Source: Lachnospiraceae bacterium (lineage in GTDB: Bacteria; Bacillota; Clostridia; Lachnospirales; Lachnospiraceae). From it: a stretch of 64,000 nucleotides of DNA. Of this stretch, positions 49,521-58,002 are shown piece by piece (position 1 is the first letter of the stretch; every line of letters begins with the position of its first letter). The notes under the pieces were generated by a model. That model saw nothing but the letters and a program-made list of their open reading frames with translations. It had not been told where the DNA came from and did no database searches. Location of the stretch: the NCBI GenBank assembly GCA_022845895.1, contig AP025573.1, forward strand, positions 2,142,501-2,206,500. The letters are read 5' to 3'. Position numbers and translations under genes: made by a program.

Positions 49521-50423
49521 CTATTTGTCCCTGTGGATCAGCTGCATGAGCAGCTGCTCCAGATAGGCATTCTCGCCCGGAAGCTGATGCAGCAGGCCCA
49601 CCGCCTTCTGTGACAGCTCTTCCACCGTCTTCGCCGCCTCCTTGATTCCAAGCAGCGTGACATACGTCGTCTTTTCATTCTTTTCATCACTGTGCACCGG
49701 CTTGCCGAGCACCTCGGATGAACTCACCACATCCAGGATATCGTCCTGAATCTGGAACGCGATTCCGACATTCCTCGCAATCTGTTCTACCGCTTTTACT
49801 TCTTCTTCCGAAGCTCCCCCCAGTATAGCGCCAATCATCATGGCGCTTTCGATCAGGGCGGCAGTCTTAAGCTCATATATCGTGTCGAGCACCTCTTTGG
49901 AGATCGCATGCCCCGTCTCTTTGACATCAATCACCTGTCCGCCGATCATCCCGTAGATGCCGGCCTTCTCCCCGAGCACGCCAAGCGCCCTTCCTATGAG
50001 CAGGCTGTCCTCCGGCTCTGTGACGAAAGCCTTGAATGCTGTCTCAAATGCGTAGTTGAGCAGAGCATCACCTGCCAGGATACCCATATCTTCCCCGTAG
50101 ACTACATGGGTCGTCCTGCGTCCTCTCCGGTACTCGTCATTGTCCATGGCCGGCAGATCGTCATGCACGAGAGAATACGTGTGGATCATCTCGATCGATG
50201 CCATGAACGGCTCCAGCGCCTTCGACTTGCCGTCAAACAAGTCGTACGTCTCTTTCATGAGCATCGGACGGAGCCGTTTGCCACCCGCCAGAAGGCTGTA
50301 GGACATAGCCTCCATGATGATGCTCTGATACCCTTTCTGCTTCGGAAGGAAGTTCTGAAGCATCGTCTCTATCTCCTGCACCTTGCGTGTACTCTGTATA
50401 TTAAAATCATTTTTAGAATTCAT
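49521..50423 (-). CDS. ispA: polyprenyl synthetase, probable farnesyl/geranylgeranyl diphosphate synthase
   Basis: Short-chain trans-prenyltransferase of 300 residues. First aspartate-rich motif HDDLPAMDND at 87-96, preceded by GGKRLRPML; second motif QIQDDILD around 224-231. The ATG at 50423 is chosen, with GAGGGAGAG just ahead; it overlaps xseB by 11 bases. Product chain length is set by residues ahead of the first motif (MIHTYSLVHDD) and looks like the C15 class, though that is inference. Confidence 0.92.
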   Translation of the reverse strand: MNSKNDFNIQSTRKVQEIETMLQNFLPKQKGYQSIIMEAMSYSLLAGGKRLRPMLMKETYDLFDGKSKALEPFMASIEMIHTYSLVHDDLPAMDNDEYRRGRRTTHVVYGEDMGILAGDALLNYAFETAFKAFVTEPEDSLLIGRALGVLGEKAGIYGMIGGQVIDVKETGHAISKEVLDTIYELKTAALIESAMMIGAILGGASEEEVKAVEQIARNVGIAFQIQDDILDVVSSSEVLGKPVHSDEKNEKTTYVTLLGIKEAAKTVEELSQKAVGLLHQLPGENAYLEQLLMQLIHRDK

Positions 50424-50637
50424 GCGTCTCTCCCTCTTCATCCAGTACGAGCATCTCTTTCTCAATCTTATCTACCTTGTCGCTGCACTTTCTGAGCATA
50501 TCTATGCCGCTGTGATACAGGTGGAAGGAATCCTCAAGCGATACGTCTTCTGCTTCCAGACCTTTTATCACTTCTTCCAGCTCCCCGAAGATATCATTCA
50601 GCGACCGCTCCTTTGTCTCATTCTCTGCTTTAGCCAT
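50413..50637 (-). CDS. xseB: exodeoxyribonuclease VII small subunit
   Basis: 74 residues of highly charged helix, the usual size: SLNDIFGELEEVIKGLEAED and VSLEDSFHLYHSGIDMLRKC are the family core. It forms a complex with several copies per XseA to degrade single-stranded DNA. Overlaps xseA by 8 bases and ispA by 11. Confidence 0.94.
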   Translation of the reverse strand: MAKAENETKERSLNDIFGELEEVIKGLEAEDVSLEDSFHLYHSGIDMLRKCSDKVDKIEKEMLVLDEEGETHEF

Positions 50638-51838
50638 GTTCTTCCTCCTTCATCCCTTCTACCACCGCATATACGATTCCGTCCGTCACATAGACAGACA
50701 GCCTGTCCTCCTCTTCTACATCCCGGATACTCTTTACCGCCCTGCCTGATGCTCCCTGGACATACGAATAGCCCTGGTTCAGCTTACCGACAGGCGACAG
50801 TCCCTTCATCATCTCCACATATACGGCCAGCTTGTGCCGGGCGTCCATAAGCTTTCCTTCCATCCCCCCGCGAAGCCTGTCTTCCATATCAGAAAGCCTC
50901 TGCCTGAGATCTCTGAGCTTATGTTCCGGGTGCAGATACTTAAGCTTTGTCTGATATTCCCTCATCCGCAGCCTTTCCAACTGGATTTTCTGCCTCATAA
51001 GCCGGGACAGCCGCACCTTTGCCTCTGCAAGTTCCCCGCTCAGCTTCCCGTAATCATATACCGCAAGCTCTGCCGCGGCCGACGGGGTTGGTGCCCGCAG
51101 GTCCGCCACATAATCCGCAATCGTCGTATCCGTCTCATGCCCTACCGCAGATATGACCGGCACAGTGCAGTCGAAGATCGCCCGTGCCACTTCTTCTTCG
51201 TTGAATGCCCACAAGTCCTCGATAGAACCGCCGCCCCGGCCGACAATCATCACGTCCACTTCCGCCTGCTGCAGCATCCGGATGCCGCGCACGATGCTCT
51301 CCTTCGCTCCTTCTCCCTGCACCCTGGCAGGGTACAGGATAAGCTGTACGTATGGATTGCGCCGCCTGGCAATATTCATGATGTCCCTCACCGCAGCGCC
51401 GGTGGGCGCAGTGACGACGCCGATCCTCTGTGCATAGGCCGGAATCGGCTTCTTATATTCCAAAGCGAACATCCCCATCTCTTCCAGCTCACGCTTCAGC
51501 ATCTGGAACTTCTCATACAGGACGCCCTCCCCGTCAAGCCGGATTTCCTTCGCATAGAGCTGATAGGAGCCGCTCCTCTCGTACACGTTCACGGCCCCCA
51601 TCACGATAACCTGCTGACCTTCGCCCATACGAAAAGAGAGCCCGCCTCGCTGCCCTGCAAACATGACACAGGCAATCGTTCCAGACTCATCCTTTAACGA
51701 AAAATATATATGTCCCGAAGTGTGATATTTACAATTAGAGACTTCGCCCTTCACGTAGATGCGGCCGAGCATGTAGTCCTGGGTAAACATATTTTTAATG
51801 TATGCGTTCACTTGCTTTACTGTATATACATTCTGCAT
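50630..51838 (-). CDS. xseA: exodeoxyribonuclease VII large subunit
   Basis: Catalytic subunit, 402 residues. N-terminal OB domain (YTVKQVNAYIKNMF, GEVSNCKYHTSGHIYFSLKD), catalytic domain with RIGVVTAPTGAAVRDIMNIA, IVGRGGGSIEDLWAFNEEEV and VGHETDTTIADYVADLRAPT, then a long coiled coil (about 260-345) and the C-terminal segment LNQGYSYV. It follows nusB by 17 bases. Confidence 0.97.
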   Translation of the reverse strand: MQNVYTVKQVNAYIKNMFTQDYMLGRIYVKGEVSNCKYHTSGHIYFSLKDESGTIACVMFAGQRGGLSFRMGEGQQVIVMGAVNVYERSGSYQLYAKEIRLDGEGVLYEKFQMLKRELEEMGMFALEYKKPIPAYAQRIGVVTAPTGAAVRDIMNIARRRNPYVQLILYPARVQGEGAKESIVRGIRMLQQAEVDVMIVGRGGGSIEDLWAFNEEEVARAIFDCTVPVISAVGHETDTTIADYVADLRAPTPSAAAELAVYDYGKLSGELAEAKVRLSRLMRQKIQLERLRMREYQTKLKYLHPEHKLRDLRQRLSDMEDRLRGGMEGKLMDARHKLAVYVEMMKGLSPVGKLNQGYSYVQGASGRAVKSIRDVEEEDRLSVYVTDGIVYAVVEGMKEEEHG

Positions 51839-51855
51839 CGTCCACTTACTCCCGG

Positions 51856-52254
51856 TTAATCAGCCAGCTTCGCAAGCACGCCATTGACAAATGCGGGCCC
51901 ATCTTCGCTGCTGTATTTCTTCGCAAGCTCTACTGCCTCATCGATGGCAACTCCAGTCGGTACATCCTCATCCCATTTCATCTCATATACGGCGAGACGG
52001 AGAATGGTAAGGTCAACCTTGTTCATCCTGCCCGTCTTCCAGCCCGTGGCATGCTCATTGATAAGCCTGTCGATCTCTTCTGTCCTTGCCGCAATCTTCT
52101 TCGATTTGCCACTGATGTATTCCAAGTCTTCCTCTCCGGCACTCTCAAGCTGCCCCGTATAGAGCGCAAGCTGTTCCGGCATCTCCTCTTCCGGGCAGAA
52201 ATCCATACAGAACACCATCTTGAAGATATGCTCTCTCAACTGTGTTCTCTTCAC
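51856..52254 (-). CDS. nusB: transcription antitermination protein NusB
   Basis: Antitermination factor of 132 residues acting with NusE/S10 at rRNA operons. Family segments: KRTQLREHIFKMVFCMDFCP at the start and NKVDLTILRLAVYEMKWDED with AIDEAVELAKKYSSEDGPAF and VNGVLAKLA at the end. The start is a GTG at 52254 that follows the Asp23 stop TAA with no gap; the ribosome site would lie inside the preceding gene. Confidence 0.94.
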   Translation of the reverse strand: MKRTQLREHIFKMVFCMDFCPEEEMPEQLALYTGQLESAGEEDLEYISGKSKKIAARTEEIDRLINEHATGWKTGRMNKVDLTILRLAVYEMKWDEDVPTGVAIDEAVELAKKYSSEDGPAFVNGVLAKLAD

Positions 52255-52638
52255 TTATGCTTCCTCCGGCATCTGTACTCCGGCCACGCGGATATTCACA
52301 TCAGCCACGTCAAGGCCTGTCATGTTTTCGATTGCGGTCTTAACCTTGTCCTGTACCTTGCCTGTAACATCTTTGATGCTGTAGCCGTACTTCAGGTTCA
52401 AGGCAAGGCTGACCGTCACGATGCCTTCCAGCACATCCACCTTCACACCTTTGGAAAGGGACTTCATGCCAAGCTTCCCTATCAGCTCTCTCGTGGCATT
52501 GCCCGCCATAGACGCCACGCCTTCCACTTCCATCGCTGCGAGGCCGGCGATGATAGCCACTACCTCGTCGGCAATCTTCACTTCGCCCAGATTCTCATCT
52601 GCTTTTATCGTATATGCATCTCTCTCTTCTTTTCCCAT
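52255..52638 (-). CDS. Asp23/Gls24 family envelope-stress protein
   Basis: A 127-residue alkaline-shock-like protein (PF03780). The core is EVKIADEVVAIIAGLAAMEV with EGVASMAG and the later VKVDVLEGIVTVSLALNLKY plus VQDKVKTAIENMTGLDVADV. In Firmicutes this copy (YqhY) precedes nusB and has been tied to control of acetyl-CoA carboxylase activity in Bacillus. AGGAGG lies 10 bases before the ATG. It starts the operon running through nusB and xseA toward dxs. Confidence 0.9.
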   Translation of the reverse strand: MGKEERDAYTIKADENLGEVKIADEVVAIIAGLAAMEVEGVASMAGNATRELIGKLGMKSLSKGVKVDVLEGIVTVSLALNLKYGYSIKDVTGKVQDKVKTAIENMTGLDVADVNIRVAGVQMPEEA

Positions 52639-52676
52639 AATCCATAAACCTCCTGTCTGGTTTTACGCTTCTTTTT

Positions 52677-52704
52677 ATTATAACAAATTTGCACTTATTT
52701 GCAA
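52677..52704 (-). promoter_or_regulatory. promoter of the Asp23-nusB-xseA operon
   Basis: Minus strand -35 TTGCAA (52704-52699), 16 bp, -10 TATAAT (52682-52677). No other good promoter was seen before recN, so it may serve the whole series of ten genes. Confidence 0.6.
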
Positions 52705-52738
52705 ACTATATTGAACATTTACAGACGAACAAGTGAGT

Positions 52739-54340
52739 TTAGCGGCCAAATTCGGAAAGTACCAGCCCTTCGTTGCGCTCCTGTGTCATGCGGATGCTCC
52801 ATTCATTGACGAACAGAAGCAGCGGCCGGTCTCTTAAGTCCTTGACTTTCTTCATGTCAGACGTTCCCGTAAGCTTCGCCATATCTATATCCTCATTTTC
52901 TATCCAGCGGATATATTCATATGGCAGGCTGTCCATGCGGATTTCTACATTGTACTCGTTCTCCAGCCTGTACTTGAGCACATCGAACTGCAGCACTCCA
53001 ACGACCCCGACGATGATTTCTTCCATGCCCGTATTATATTCCTGGAATATCTGGATAGCGCCTTCCTGGGCTATCTGGCTGATTCCCTTGATAAACTGCT
53101 TGCGCTTCATTGTATCCACCTGCCGCACCCGTGCAAAATGTTCCGGCGCGAAGGTCGGTATGCCTTCATATGCAAACCGTTTTGCGGATGTAGTCAGCGT
53201 ATCTCCGATAGAGAAGATACCCGGATCGAACACACCTATGATATCTCCCCCGTATGCTTTATCGATTATCTTGCGTTCGCTTGCCATCATCTGCTGTGGC
53301 TGGGACAGACGGACCTTCCGGCCTCCCTGCATATGGTATACTTCCATGCCTGCCTCGAACTCCCCGGAGCAGATACGCATAAATGCAATCCTGTCACGGT
53401 GCGCTTTATTCATATTCGCCTGGATCTTAAAGACAAACGCTGAGAAATCCGGCTCCTCCATCGGGTCTATCTCACCTTTGTCCGCATTCCTCGGAAGCGG
53501 AGATGATGTCATCTTCAGAAAATGCTGAAGAAATGTCTCGACACCGAAGTTCGTAAGGGCAGAACCGAAAAACACGGGGGAAAGCTCCCCCCGGCTTACA
53601 AGCTCCTGGTCAAATTCCGCGCCGGCACCGTCCTGCAGTTCCATCTCCTCTTCCAGCTGCACCCTCTGGGAATCTTCTATAAGCCATGCAATCTCTGGGT
53701 CATTGAACTTTACCTTCCGCACTTCCCCCTGTGTCGTCCCCTTCTTCGTGTCAGAGAACAGCTCCACTTCCTTTTCTGCGCGGTCATACACCCCTTTGAA
53801 GTTCTTTCCCGAGCCTATCGGCCAGTTGACCGGACATGTGGCGATTCCAAGCTCCTGCTCGATATCGTCCAGAAGCTCAAACGTATCCATGGCCTCCCGG
53901 TCCATCTTATTGATAAATGTAAATATCGGGATATGGCGCATCGTACAGACTTTGAACAGCTTTCTCGTCTGTGCCTCCACACCCTTTGACGCATCGATGA
54001 CCATGACGGCCGAATCGGCGGCCATAAGCGTCCGGTAAGTGTCCTCGGAGAAATCCTGATGCCCCGGCGTATCAAGTATATTGATGCAGTACCCGTCGTA
54101 ATTGAACTGGAGTACGGATGAGGTGACCGAGATTCCTCTCTCCTTCTCGATTTCCATCCAGTCAGAAACCGCATGTTTCGAGGTCGCTTTGCCTTTTACG
54201 CTCCCCGCCGTGTTAATTGCCCCGCCATACAGGAGGAACTTCTCCGTAAGCGTAGTCTTGCCCGCATCCGGATGTGAGATGATAGCGAACGTCCGCCTCT
54301 TCTTTATCTCGTTTTTGATTTCATTATTCATCTGTGGCAT
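52739..54340 (-). CDS. prfC: peptide chain release factor 3
   Basis: Translational GTPase of 533 residues that recycles RF1/RF2. G1 is SHPDAGKTT at 22-30, followed by GITVTS-type switch I ERGISVTSSVLQFNYDGYCI, G3 DTPGHQDF and G4 NKMDRE. The sequence KHAVSDWMEIEKERGISVTS separates RF3 from EF-G. The ATG at 54340 has AGGAG 7 bases ahead; the 20 extra codons of the open frame contain no site. It is a single-gene unit between the Asp23 and spoIIIA operons. Confidence 0.95.
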   Translation of the reverse strand: MPQMNNEIKNEIKKRRTFAIISHPDAGKTTLTEKFLLYGGAINTAGSVKGKATSKHAVSDWMEIEKERGISVTSSVLQFNYDGYCINILDTPGHQDFSEDTYRTLMAADSAVMVIDASKGVEAQTRKLFKVCTMRHIPIFTFINKMDREAMDTFELLDDIEQELGIATCPVNWPIGSGKNFKGVYDRAEKEVELFSDTKKGTTQGEVRKVKFNDPEIAWLIEDSQRVQLEEEMELQDGAGAEFDQELVSRGELSPVFFGSALTNFGVETFLQHFLKMTSSPLPRNADKGEIDPMEEPDFSAFVFKIQANMNKAHRDRIAFMRICSGEFEAGMEVYHMQGGRKVRLSQPQQMMASERKIIDKAYGGDIIGVFDPGIFSIGDTLTTSAKRFAYEGIPTFAPEHFARVRQVDTMKRKQFIKGISQIAQEGAIQIFQEYNTGMEEIIVGVVGVLQFDVLKYRLENEYNVEIRMDSLPYEYIRWIENEDIDMAKLTGTSDMKKVKDLRDRPLLLFVNEWSIRMTQERNEGLVLSEFGR

Positions 54341-54412
54341 ATCTACACTCCTAATTTTAATCCGTTCCAAATGGATATATCGTAAGTATATCCCAATCAA
54401 ACACCATTAGTC

Positions 54413-54441
54413 AGTATAACATACCCGCTTTTGATCTACAA
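54413..54441 (-). promoter_or_regulatory. promoter of prfC
   Basis: Minus strand -35 TTGTAG (54441-54436), 17 bp, -10 TATACT (54418-54413). Confidence 0.55.
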
Positions 54442-54480
54442 TTGAAATTTTCCGCTGCTTTGCCGAAGATACGGACAGCA

Positions 54481-54508
54481 AAATGGCATAGTCATGGCCG
54501 ACTATGCC
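54481..54508 (-). terminator. terminator of the spoIIIA operon
   Basis: Perfect 9 bp stem GGCATAGTC/GACTATGCC (54485-54493 and 54500-54508), 6-base loop, short ATTTT on the minus strand, 38 bases after the spoIIIAH stop. Confidence 0.7.
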
Positions 54509-54546
54509 TCATGCTGCAGCAATACTTCTTCTTACCATGCCACCGG

Positions 54547-55185
54547 CTATTTACCGTCAGAGCGTACCGGTGTAATCACTATGTTCTGCGCGTCTATTCC
54601 CGTCTTGCGGGATACTATGTCTTCAATCTGTGCCCTGTTCGCGTCGCTTAATTCTTCCGCATTGACGACGACATCAGCGCTTTCTGCCGTAAGGCTCACG
54701 ACCGCCTCGTTGAAGCCTTTGGATGCCAGAAGGGTTTCTGCTGCCGCTTCTTTTTCTGTCAGGTCCGTCATCTGAACCATCTGGTTCACGGCATCTTTTT
54801 TCTGCTCGTCGCTCAGCTTGTCATTGTCGATAATCTCCATGAGAGATTCCTTGTTTTTGGCACGCACCTGTTCTCTTGTCACTTTTGCCTCGGCAACTAC
54901 CGCGCTGGCATCTCCGTTTGTGAGTACAGCCTCGCCGGGAGTGCCGTCTACGCTGCCGTCTTTCCCTTCGCTGTCACTGTCCTGGCTTTGGATGTCTCCC
55001 GACGCGCTTGCCAGGTCCTCATCTGAGATGTCCAGAAGCTCTTTATTAGCCAGCTCTCCGCTCGTCTCAGTGGTCTTATCCTTGTCATTGAATAATCTGC
55101 CGGAATAGTTCAGATATCCCGCAGCGGCAATCATAACAGCAAGAGCAGCAATAATCACCTGGTTTTTCCTAAATATTCGTTTCAC
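54547..55185 (-). CDS. spoIIIAH: stage III sporulation protein AH
   Basis: Forms the mother-cell side of the SpoIIQ-SpoIIIAH channel joining mother cell and forespore. The 212-residue protein has a membrane helix at about 9-27, a long acidic serine-rich linker (35-95), then the YscJ/FliF-like domain (about 105-212) with KESLMEIIDNDKLSDEQKKD and AETLLASKGFNEAVVSL. The domain order and size match the clostridial form. Last gene of the operon. Confidence 0.94.
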   Translation of the reverse strand: MKRIFRKNQVIIAALAVMIAAAGYLNYSGRLFNDKDKTTETSGELANKELLDISDEDLASASGDIQSQDSDSEGKDGSVDGTPGEAVLTNGDASAVVAEAKVTREQVRAKNKESLMEIIDNDKLSDEQKKDAVNQMVQMTDLTEKEAAAETLLASKGFNEAVVSLTAESADVVVNAEELSDANRAQIEDIVSRKTGIDAQNIVITPVRSDGK

Positions 55186-55213
55186 TGTTCACCCTCCTAA
55201 TTCACCACTTCTT

Positions 55214-55819
55214 TTAATTCTTCTTCATTATCTTAATTTTATGCGTGTCTACGCCAAATAATGCTTGAACTGCCTCAGTTATATTCTGAACGACGACCGC
55301 ATTATTCCCGCCGGATGCCAGCACCACCACCCCCTCCACCTGCGGGCTTATCTCTTTGCTTATATAAGGAGACCCGTCCTGGGCGCTGCCACCGTCATAT
55401 ACGGTCGTCTCACCGCGGGTCGAATTCTGCGTCGTCCTGCTGCCGCCCTGGCTGTCCGACTCTGTCACCGACTCTGACTCTCCCTCTACATCCTTCTCCA
55501 CCACCTTCTCGGAAGATGATTTGAGCGTTATCATCACCGTCACATCGCCTACCCCCGCCATCTGCGACAGCACTTCCTCCAGGTGCGCCTCCATTTCGCG
55601 CGCGTAGGAATCTCGCGCGGCATCCGAACCGTACGATGCCGAATCTGCGCTTCCCGACCGGCTGCTGCTTTTGCCCGTGCTTCCCGAGCCGGACGGAATA
55701 GCGATGACGAGCAGCAGTATGCCGGCCAGGAGTATGATGAGAATCTGGTCTTTCTTAAGCTTCCCTCCTGGAATCAGTTCCTTGATCTTCACCATCCATT
55801 TCTTTTTATCTTCCAACAT
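55214..55819 (-). CDS. spoIIIAG: stage III sporulation protein AG
   Basis: Ring-forming component of the feeding-tube apparatus, 201 residues. Membrane helix at about 25-42 after a basic start, an S/G-rich linker (43-68), then the ring-building motif region LEEVLSQMAGVGDVTVMITL followed by an insertion rich in E, S and G (about 108-145) that corresponds to the beta-triangle domain, and VVVQNITEAVQALFGVDTHK. Overlaps spoIIIAF by 14 bases. Confidence 0.93.
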   Translation of the reverse strand: MLEDKKKWMVKIKELIPGGKLKKDQILIILLAGILLLVIAIPSGSGSTGKSSSRSGSADSASYGSDAARDSYAREMEAHLEEVLSQMAGVGDVTVMITLKSSSEKVVEKDVEGESESVTESDSQGGSRTTQNSTRGETTVYDGGSAQDGSPYISKEISPQVEGVVVLASGGNNAVVVQNITEAVQALFGVDTHKIKIMKKN

Positions 55820-56165
55820 GAATCTCCTCCACTTCTACCGTCCCCTTTCCGGTCTCCTCGTCTTCATCCTCTTCCTCCCCAGTGCCAAGATACTCGGATG
55901 CATCCACGTCATTAAGATATGTTGTAGAATCTTCTATCCGCTCTATCTCTTCTTTATAGGCTTCATTGTCATATACGTCTGCCAGCCTCCCATCCATTCC
56001 AAAAAGCTTGAATATCGGTGTCGCAAGCATCAGTATGAGCACCAACCCTGTAAAGAACCGTATGTATTTTTTGTAGCCCGTATTAGGGAGCACCTGTACG
56101 GCTGCCATGACAAGCACCATATAAAAAGCGATATTCTGGATCCATTCATATAGATATTGAAACAT
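55806..56165 (-). CDS. spoIIIAF: stage III sporulation protein AF, short form
   Basis: Recognised from position and from the N-terminal pair of membrane helices (about 9-26 and 35-52: NIAFYMVLVMAAVQVLPNTG, then YIRFFTGLVLILMLATPIF). At 119 residues it is far shorter than Bacillus SpoIIIAF (about 200): the soluble ring-building domain is missing and replaced by a short acidic tail. No frameshift is evident because the next gene starts within its 3' end. The short version may be common in this lineage, which was not checked. Confidence 0.85.
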   Translation of the reverse strand: MFQYLYEWIQNIAFYMVLVMAAVQVLPNTGYKKYIRFFTGLVLILMLATPIFKLFGMDGRLADVYDNEAYKEEIERIEDSTTYLNDVDASEYLGTGEEEDEDEETGKGTVEVEEIHVGR

Positions 56166-56174
56166 AATGCCTCC

Positions 56175-57392
56175 TTACACTCCACTCGTCACTGCCGATA
56201 CGATGGCTATCGTCAGAAGGAACAGAAGTCCGACCGTGAACACGACGCGCATCAGAATCTGGCACCCGTCCCCCACGCTCTCTACACACCCCACGATCCG
56301 TTTGTCGGACACCGGCTGGATCAGAGCCGCCACAAGCTTATACATGATGACGACGATGCCGGTCTGGATCAGAGGAGCGACGCAGAGCGCAATGCAGATG
56401 ACTGCCCCTGTCATGCCGATGCCGTTCTTTACGAGGACTGCCGTTCCGAGCACGACTTCTGTCACGCCCCCTATGGCGTCTCCTATCCCGGGGATTGCCT
56501 CGGCTCCCCGCGTGACGACGCTCCTTTTTACCGTGTCGATGGCCGGGCTTATAAGTCCCTGTATCACATTCAGCCCTATGATGCACGCAAGCAATGTCTT
56601 GAGCGTCCACACGATGACAACCTGCAGCAGTTCTGCCAGCCTGCTCAGATAATCTTCGGAAGACAGATAATTTATTACCTTGACCATGATATATATATGG
56701 ACTGCCGGCAGCAGAAAATTCACAATCACCATCTCAACGAGATATATGAGGAACAGGACAAGGTTGAAAAATGCGATGGACGTCACGCTCCCTTTGGCGA
56801 TTGCGACCGCCAGAAAGTAAAGCGGACAGAATACGCCCATGAACGAGGTCAGATTATCGATGCCCCCCTCTACCCAGTCGATGACAATTTCAAACGAGTT
56901 CAGGCAGAGCGCGATTAACAGCAGATACAGCATATAAAAGCTCACCTCTGATATCTGCCTGTTCTGGAATACGTTAGAAAAGTTCGTGAACACGGCTGCG
57001 ATAATGGCAATGAGCAGTATATGTATGAGATTCGACTTGTTGCTGCGCACTACATAGGTAAGCTGATCTGACACGAGCCTGTTCAGCAGGTCTGCCGACA
57101 GGGACATGTCCCCGGAGATGACAGCCATAAGCGTCTCTTTAAAGTCGAGCCGCTCTTCCGGAAACAGTTCTTTTAGGGAATCATCGATATCATCAAAATC
57201 AAACTGGCTGATAATCTGCTTCTCGACCGCACCCGGGTCATCCTGCCCCCCGCTGCCGTCCTCTTCCTTTTCCTTCTGATCCGTGCCTTCCTGGCTTTCC
57301 TGGGCCTGTACTTCTTTTATGCTGCCGGTGCCGGCAAGGCCGCAAGCTGACAGCAGCAGCACGGCGAAAACTATATATATACATTTTTTCAT
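56175..57392 (-). CDS. spoIIIAE: stage III sporulation protein AE
   Basis: Polytopic membrane protein of 405 residues: signal peptide MKKCIYIVFAVLLLSACGLA, an acidic linker, and about eight helices from residue 105 on (SNLIHILLIAIIAAVFTNFS, KVINYLSSEDYLSRLAELLQ, EAIPGIGDAIGGVTEVVLGT). The LSACG at the end of the signal looks like a lipobox, so the N-terminus may be lipid-modified. Probably the transport core of the SpoIIIA complex. Overlaps spoIIIAD by 4 bases. Confidence 0.93.
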   Translation of the reverse strand: MKKCIYIVFAVLLLSACGLAGTGSIKEVQAQESQEGTDQKEKEEDGSGGQDDPGAVEKQIISQFDFDDIDDSLKELFPEERLDFKETLMAVISGDMSLSADLLNRLVSDQLTYVVRSNKSNLIHILLIAIIAAVFTNFSNVFQNRQISEVSFYMLYLLLIALCLNSFEIVIDWVEGGIDNLTSFMGVFCPLYFLAVAIAKGSVTSIAFFNLVLFLIYLVEMVIVNFLLPAVHIYIMVKVINYLSSEDYLSRLAELLQVVIVWTLKTLLACIIGLNVIQGLISPAIDTVKRSVVTRGAEAIPGIGDAIGGVTEVVLGTAVLVKNGIGMTGAVICIALCVAPLIQTGIVVIMYKLVAALIQPVSDKRIVGCVESVGDGCQILMRVVFTVGLLFLLTIAIVSAVTSGV

Positions 57393-57775
57393 GACAGAAA
57401 TTCCTTTATCGTCTCCAGAAGAGCCATCAGAACCGGCATGCTCAGCACGAGCACCGCCAGCTTCCCGAATATCTCAATCTGCACCGCAATCGTCTGGTAA
57501 CCTGCATCCTTGCATATGCCGGAGGAAAACTCCGCTACATATGTGATGCCGAGCATCTTGATCAGCGTCCCGATATAGGCAGTGTCCATATTGATATAGC
57601 TGCTGATCGTGCGCATCATATCTACGATGATGTTCAGCCTGCTGATGATGCAGAAAAAGATGAACAGGCTCAGCACCACGCTGATATAGATGCCATATTC
57701 TGATTTGCCGCTTTTGAACTGTATGGCAAGCAGCGTCCCTACTACCCCTATGACTCCTATCTGAATCATATTCAT
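57389..57775 (-). CDS. spoIIIAD: stage III sporulation protein AD
   Basis: 128-residue membrane protein with about four helices, similar to SpoIIIAC in its first half: IQIGVIGVVGTLLAIQFKSG and YIGTLIKMLGITYVAEFSSG with ICKDAGYQTIAVQIEIFGKL. Starts at an ATG 7 bases after GAGGGG. Confidence 0.93.
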   Translation of the reverse strand: MNMIQIGVIGVVGTLLAIQFKSGKSEYGIYISVVLSLFIFFCIISRLNIIVDMMRTISSYINMDTAYIGTLIKMLGITYVAEFSSGICKDAGYQTIAVQIEIFGKLAVLVLSMPVLMALLETIKEFLS

Positions 57776-57796
57776 ATGGCAACCCCTCTTATATAT

Positions 57797-57991
57797 TTAA
57801 AGTGAAAACAGCTTCTTGATCGACTCGAACAGGTCATAGATATACGGTATGATCCAGAACAGTACGAGAAGCAGTCCTGCCAGGCTTGTCAGAAAAGCCT
57901 GCTCTTCCCTTCCGCTGTGCTTCAATACCTGGCTCAGTACCGATACCAGTATCCCGACAGCCGCAATTTTAAATATCAGATTAACACTCAT
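57797..57991 (-). CDS. spoIIIAC: stage III sporulation protein AC
   Basis: 64 residues, two membrane helices: MSVNLIFKIAAVGILVSVLS and AFLTSLAGLLLVLFWIIPYI. The frame is open far upstream, but the ATG at 57991 follows GAGGAGG and gives the family length, so the extension inside spoIIIAB is rejected. Confidence 0.93.
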   Translation of the reverse strand: MSVNLIFKIAAVGILVSVLSQVLKHSGREEQAFLTSLAGLLLVLFWIIPYIYDLFESIKKLFSL

Positions 57992-58002
57992 ACACGCCTC
58001 CT

